From NCBI GenBank assembly GCA_963775875.1, contig CAVZKP010000019.1, positions 124,001 to 188,000 of the forward strand: a DNA stretch of 64,000 nucleotides, read 5' to 3'. The notes under the pieces are model-generated. The model ran no database searches and was not told the DNA's origin. It was given only the letters and a program-made list of their open reading frames with translations. The position numbers and the translations under genes are program-made. Positions 60,522 to 64,000 of this stretch are shown piece by piece (within the stretch, counting starts at the first letter, position 1; every line of letters begins with the position of its first letter). Origin of the DNA: AP-15 sp963775875 (GTDB taxonomy: Bacteria; Pseudomonadota; Alphaproteobacteria; ATCC43930; CGMCC-115725).

Positions 60522-61614
60522 ATGAGGAGACGCCGCCGCGAGCTGCTGCTGGGGGCGGCTGCTTCCGTCGCCGCGGTGGCAACCCTGCCGCGGCCGGCGA
60601 TCGCGCAAGGCGTCAAAGAACTCAAGATGGTGACCAGCTGGACTCAGAAGGGCATGTCCGGACTGCAGACCAGCGCCGAGCGATTGGCCCAGTCGATTAC
60701 CACTTTATCGGAAGGGCATCTCAAGATTACGGTTTATCCCGTCCGAAAGCCTCGTTGATCCTTTCGAGGTCTTTGACGCGGTCTCCGCCGGCGCCGCCGA
60801 TATGTATCATACCGACGAGGTTTACTTTGCAAGCAAATCGCCGGCGCTCAATTTCTTTGCCGCGGTTCCCTATGGCATGACCGCCGACGAGTTGTGTTCG
60901 TGGCTTCTCTTCGGCGGCGGGCAGGCGTTGTGGGACGAGGTCGACGCACAGTTCAATATCAAGCCGCTGATGGCGACCAATAGCGGCGTGCAGATGGGCG
61001 GCTGGTTCACCAAGGAAATCAACAGCCCGGAAGACTACAAGGGGCTGCGCTATCGGATGCCGGAGCTCGGCGCGGAAGTCTTGCGCCGGATGGGCGCTAC
61101 CGTCGTAACAACCCCCGGCGGTGAGATACCGACAGCCCTCAAATCCGGTGCGATCGACGCCGCAGAATGGATCGGACCTTGGATGGACCTCGAACTCGGG
61201 CTCGACAAAACAGCAGACTATTACTACTACCCGGGCTTCCATGAGCCTGGCACGAACTTAACCCTCGGCATCAACAGAAAGTTATGGGACGGGCTGTCAC
61301 CGTCCGAAAAGGCGCTGATCGAGGCCGCTGCCGAGGCCGAGGTCACCCGCTCGCTGGCCGAGTTCAATTTCGAAAACGTCAAGTCGCTCAAGTTGCTGCG
61401 CGACGAAAAGCGCGTCAAAATCCTGCGCTTCAACGATGAATTGATCAAGACGTTCGGCAAGCTCAGCAAAGAGGTCCTTGCCGACACGGCCGCCAAGGAT
61501 CCGCTGACCCGCAAGGTCTACGACAGCTACATGGCCTTTCTCGCCGGCGTCATGGATTGGGGCGAGCTGTCGGAAACCGGCTACCGCGACACCCGCCGGC
61601 TGGCACTGTCATAA
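60522..61614 (+). pseudogene. TRAP transporter DctP-type solute-binding protein, interrupted by one frameshift
   Basis: ATG 60522 opens a twin-arginine-like signal ('MRRRRRELLLGAAASVAAVATLP...AIAQ'), then 'ELKMVTSWTQKGMSGLQTSAERLAQSITTLSEGHLKITVYP'. An early TGA follows, but one base later the frame continues 'ESLVDPFEVFDAVSAGAADMYH', 'FFAAVPYGMTADELCSWLLFGGGQALWDE', 'GLRYRMPELGAEVLRRMGATVVTTPGGEIPTALKSGAIDAAEWIGPWMDLELGL' and so on to TAA 61614. The surplus base is a C near 60738-60743. The family Arg in 'RMPELG' is intact. Homologues (often bound as dimers, for 2-oxo acids) need a DctQM permease, absent here. Confidence 0.85.
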
Positions 61615-61653
61615 CCTCCTGGCAAAGCGTCGTGCGCTGTTTCTGCCATCAGT

Positions 61654-61677
61654 AAGGGGCGGCTACCGCCGCCCCTT
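61654..61677. terminator. Hairpin between convergent dctP and corC-like genes
   Basis: AAGGGGCGG-CTACCG-CCGCCCCTT is a perfect nine-base inverted repeat. Its right arm is the last codons of the corC-like gene. It could end dctP transcription; there is no T run. In copy A of the repeat (57605) the left arm is missing. Confidence 0.45.
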
Positions 61678-62961
61678 GGCCTTGTTCGGCGTCACCAGCA
61701 CCCGGTGGACCCTGCGGCCATCCATTTCGACAACCTCGAAGCGGTGAGTGTCGGCGGTAACCCGGTCGGCGAGCATCGGCACGCGATTGAGGCGCGCCAT
61801 CAGATAGCCGCCGAGAGTGTGAAAATCCGCGTCCTCGCCGGGCAGGCGCGATATCCCGAGAACTTGCTTCAGCTCGTCGAGCCCGACCATGCCGTCGATC
61901 AGCAGGGTGCCGTCTTCGCGCCGCACCACCTGCCGATCGGCGTCGATGTCGCCGACCAGCGCTTCGAGCATGTCGTTGAGCGCGACCAGCCCTTCGAGGT
62001 CGCCATACTCGTCGACCACCAGCGCCATCGGTTCGCCTGAAGTTTTGAACACTTCGAGGGCGCGCAGCACGGTGACCGTATTCGGCAGATAGAGCGGCGG
62101 CCGCATCGCCGCCCGGATCTCGAACGGCTGTCCGGCAAGGCAGGCAACCAGCAGATCCTTGGCCCGGACGATGCCGATCACCTGCTGGGTGCCGCCCTGC
62201 ACCACCGGAAACCGGGAATGGGCGCTGTCGCGGATCTTATGCCGGTTTTCTTCCACCGGGTCGTCGAGATCGATCCATTCGATCTGGGTGCGCGGCGTCA
62301 TCACCGCGCTGATCCGCCGGTCGCCGAGGCGCAGCGCCATCTCGACGATCGCCGTCTCGGCGTGCGGGATATGGCCGGTCGCCGCTCCCTCGCGCAGCAT
62401 AAAGCTGATCTCCTCGTCGGTCACCGGGGGCGCTCCTTCGGCGCGCAGCGGCAGCAGCCGCAGCACCAGATCGCTCGAGGCGCTCAAAAACCATTCGATC
62501 GGCGCGCCCGCCCGCGCCATCGCCCGCATCAGCCGCGCCAATGCCGCGGCGATGCGCTCCGGGCCGGCCAGGGCGATGCGCTTGGGCACCAGCTCGCCGA
62601 TGATCAGCGACAGATAGGAGATGCCGATGACCACGATCGCCATGCTGATCGCATGCGCGTAGCGCGCGACCAACCCGGAGCTGCTTTCGAGCACGCTCTG
62701 AAGGTGGTCGCCAAGGGTGGCCTGGCCAAAGGTGCCCGACAGCACCGCGATCACGGTGATCCCGATCTGCACCGTCGACAGCAGCCGCGAGGGGTCGGCT
62801 TTCAGTTCGAGCGCCGCCTGGGCGCCGGGATTGCCGGCCTCGGCGAGCCCCCGCAGGCGGGCCGGGCGCGCCGATACCAGCGCGATCTCGGCCATCGCGA
62901 ACAAGCCGTTCAGCAAGACCAGCAACATGACGACCGTGATCGGCACAATCAGCATCGCCAT
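61663..62961 (-). CDS. CNNM/HlyC-CorC family transporter (hemolysin-like, CBS pair)
   Basis: 432-residue inner-membrane protein of the UPF0053 type, linked to Mg2+/Co2+ efflux. The N-terminal DUF21 domain has four membrane helices ('VPITVVMLLVLLNGLFAMAEIALVSARPARL', 'IGITVIAVLSGTFGQATLG', 'ISMAIVVIGISYLSLIIGELVPKRIAL'). Two CBS motifs follow ('ISAVMTPRTQIEWIDLDDP', 'VVDEYGDLEGLVALNDMLEALVGDI'), then a CorC_HlyC domain to the C-terminus. AGGGGG precedes ATG 62961. Its last 33 codons are duplicated at 57605-57707. Confidence 0.92.
   Translation of the reverse strand: MAMLIVPITVVMLLVLLNGLFAMAEIALVSARPARLRGLAEAGNPGAQAALELKADPSRLLSTVQIGITVIAVLSGTFGQATLGDHLQSVLESSSGLVARYAHAISMAIVVIGISYLSLIIGELVPKRIALAGPERIAAALARLMRAMARAGAPIEWFLSASSDLVLRLLPLRAEGAPPVTDEEISFMLREGAATGHIPHAETAIVEMALRLGDRRISAVMTPRTQIEWIDLDDPVEENRHKIRDSAHSRFPVVQGGTQQVIGIVRAKDLLVACLAGQPFEIRAAMRPPLYLPNTVTVLRALEVFKTSGEPMALVVDEYGDLEGLVALNDMLEALVGDIDADRQVVRREDGTLLIDGMVGLDELKQVLGISRLPGEDADFHTLGGYLMARLNRVPMLADRVTADTHRFEVVEMDGRRVHRVLVTPNKAKGRR
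61665..61767. repeat. Copy B of the 103-base direct repeat (native position in the corC-like gene)
   Basis: This copy is in frame with the rest of the gene, so it is the original. Together with copy A, in the same orientation, it flanks a ~3.96 kb segment holding the sensor kinase and dctP genes. Confidence 0.95.
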
Positions 62962-63036
62962 CGCCCCCTGGGATCACGGCGCGAGCCGCCGGCCTCGCCA
63001 CCGGCGACCGGGTCGAAAGGGAGGGTCGCGCGCCAC

Positions 63037-63063
63037 AAAAAAAGCCGCCCCGAGGCGCGGCTT
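63037..63063 (-). terminator. Rho-independent terminator of rpsD
   Basis: On the minus strand AAGCCGC-GCCTCGGG-GCGGCTT is followed by seven T residues: a seven-pair GC-rich stem plus a T run, 75 bases past the rpsD stop. The clearest intrinsic terminator in the window. Confidence 0.85.
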
Positions 63064-63138
63064 GCCGCCGGCGGGCCGCGCTCGGCGGCGGCCCCTCGAC
63101 CCTCGGCCGGCGACCATCCGCCGGCAGCGCCGGCGGGC

Positions 63139-63756
63139 TCAGCGCGAATAATACTCGACGACGAGATTGGGCTCCATCGTTACCGGAAACGGCACGTCCG
63201 CCGGCTTGGGCGCGCGGATAAAGCGGCCCTTCATCCGGTCGTGGTCGATTTCGATGTAATCGGGAACATCGCGCTCGCCCGACCTCGACGCCTCCAGCAC
63301 CAGCGCCATCGCCTTGGCCTTGACCCCGAGCTCGATCTCGTCGCCGTCGCGCACCGTGTAGGACGGGATCGTCACCCGCCGGCTGTTGACCCGGACATGC
63401 CCGTGATTGACCAGCTGGCGCGCGGCGAACGGCGTCGGCACCAGCTTCATCCGGTAGACGACGGCGTCGAGCCGGCGCTCCAACAGCTCGATCAGATTGT
63501 CGCCGGTGTCGCCGCGCCGGCGCACCGCCTCCTCATAGAGCCGGCGGAACTGGCGCTCGCCGAGATTGGCGTAATAGCCCTTCAGCTTTTGCTTGGCGGC
63601 CAGCTGGGTGCCAAAATCCGACGGCTTCTTGCGCCGCTGGCCGTGCTGGCCGGGGCCGTATTCGCGGCGGTTGAGCGGACTTTTCGGCCGGCCCCACAGA
63701 TTGACCCCGAGGCGGCGGTTGATCTTGTATTTCGGTTCCTGACGCTTGCTGCTCAT
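63139..63756 (-). CDS. rpsD: 30S ribosomal protein S4
   Basis: A 205-residue primary 16S rRNA-binding protein, also involved in decoding accuracy. 'KYKINRRLGVNLWGRPKSPLNRREYGPGQHGQRRKKPSDFGTQLAAKQKLKGYY' is the standard N-domain without zinc cysteines; the S4 RNA-binding domain shows 'LERRLDAVVYRMKLVPTPFAARQLVNHGHVRVNSRRVTIPSYTVRDGDEIEL', and 'PNLVVEYYSR' is the conserved end. ATG 63756 ('MSSKRQEPKYK') is the family start, although the frame is open to 63858. Monocistronic with its own terminator. Confidence 0.96.
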   Translation of the reverse strand: MSSKRQEPKYKINRRLGVNLWGRPKSPLNRREYGPGQHGQRRKKPSDFGTQLAAKQKLKGYYANLGERQFRRLYEEAVRRRGDTGDNLIELLERRLDAVVYRMKLVPTPFAARQLVNHGHVRVNSRRVTIPSYTVRDGDEIELGVKAKAMALVLEASRSGERDVPDYIEIDHDRMKGRFIRAPKPADVPFPVTMEPNLVVEYYSR

Positions 63757-63898
63757 CCGATAAGGGTCCGTTTGGCGTTGTTGTTGTCCCGATAGGGCCG
63801 ACTGCGCGAACGCAGCGCGCCGGGGCACACATTGCCCGCATTCTCGAGAATGAGCCAAAATATAACGACCGATCCGGTGAAGTCAAACCGTGCGGTCG

Positions 63899-63946
63899 CC
63901 CGACGCCCGTCCCGATAGGGGCCGAAGCAGGCCTGCGGGCGTCGGG
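63899..63946 (-). terminator. Hairpin upstream of rpsD, possible terminator of the gene entering from the right
   Basis: CCCGACGCCCG (63899-63909) and CGGGCGTCGGG (63936-63946) form a perfect eleven-base stem with a 26-base loop, ten bases past the stop of the partial frame at the right edge. No T run. Confidence 0.35.
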
Positions 63947-63955
63947 ATCGGTCCC

Positions 63956-64000
63956 TCAGCGGCCGGCGATCAACGGCGGTTCCTGCAGATAGCTGGCCGC
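63956..64000 (-). CDS. Possible C-terminal end of a gene entering from the right
   Basis: Reading leftward from the edge gives fourteen residues, ending 'YLQEPPLIAGR', then TGA 63958-63956. This has the look of a real C-terminus and lies just before a hairpin, but it is too short to assign. Identity unknown. Confidence 0.3.
   Translation of the reverse strand, partial: AASYLQEPPLIAGR

Noticed and set aside
57082..61767. Classical transposon bounded by the 103-base repeats
   Set aside because: The repeats are direct, are made of coding sequence, and no transposase or terminal inverted repeat lies between them.
62218..63795. 525-codon plus-strand frame
   Set aside because: Antisense to the corC-like gene and rpsD and runs through a clear terminator.
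1..64000. CRISPR array, insertion sequence or prophage
   Set aside because: No regularly spaced repeats, transposase, integrase or phage structural gene was found on either strand.

Overview
The window is GC-rich (close to 70% by eye), densely coded alphaproteobacterial chromosome, most likely from a member of the Rhodospirillales or a related group. This rests on gene content and order: CBP3-type cytochrome bc1 chaperone, DUF177, rpmF, plsX, fabH, ihfA and MerR in a row; ribE-ribH-nusB-thiL; a DUF6481 protein; a K+-independent H+-pyrophosphatase; an NrtR-like NAD regulator; and a pentose-phosphate operon with a fused transaldolase/glucose-6-phosphate isomerase. There is no rRNA, CRISPR array, transposase or phage gene. 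One tRNA (Pro-GGG) is present.

Layout. 1-5.4 kb: SDR tail, an AT-richer gene-free stretch, hemB, a DUF6481 protein, then rph, rdgB and hemW. 5.4-16.3 kb: a double-transmitter hybrid histidine kinase, a GMC oxidoreductase, a DctA-type symporter, two orphan solute-binding proteins and a Sel1-like membrane protein. 16.7-20.1 kb: two paralogous amidases and two paralogous NIPSNAP proteins in tandem. 20.2-22.8 kb: riboflavin/nusB/thiL operon. 23-25.7 kb: hppA and a BamE-type lipoprotein. 25.8-30.4 kb: chaperone, DUF177, L32, fatty-acid initiation, ihfA, MerR, tRNA-Pro. 30.5-35.4 kb: deacetylase, era, recO, parC. 35.4-46.4 kb: VapBC, tusA, Fe-ADH, CMD protein with MFS exporter, MetE-like enzyme, ppc remnant, RidA, comM, soluble kinase, NAD regulator, PEP-mutase-like lyase. 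46.5-47.9 kb: folD and a small secreted protein. 48-56.6 kb: a minus-strand operon (tkt remnant, tal-pgi, gnd, zwf, rpe, pgl, rpiA, HAD phosphatase) for the oxidative and non-oxidative pentose phosphate pathway. 57-64 kb: truncated anti-sigma factor, sensor kinase with a divergent DctP-type binding protein, CorC-like protein, rpsD.

The most striking feature is damage to core genes. Single-base +1 shifts break rph (1), rdgB (2), thiL (2), rpe (1) and a dctP gene (1), and probably explain an over-long recO and an in-frame VapB-VapC fusion. All go in the same direction (one extra base). In addition, ppc and tkt each keep their first codons and their last codons but have lost about 2 kb in the middle, and 103 bp from the 3' end of the corC-like gene is repeated about 4 kb away. 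Either the assembly carries insertion-type errors and collapsed segments, or this genome is decaying. Reads would settle it. I did not find a convincing new multi-gene system. The amidase/NIPSNAP pairs, the sensor kinase/DctP pair and the structural deletions are the points worth a second look.
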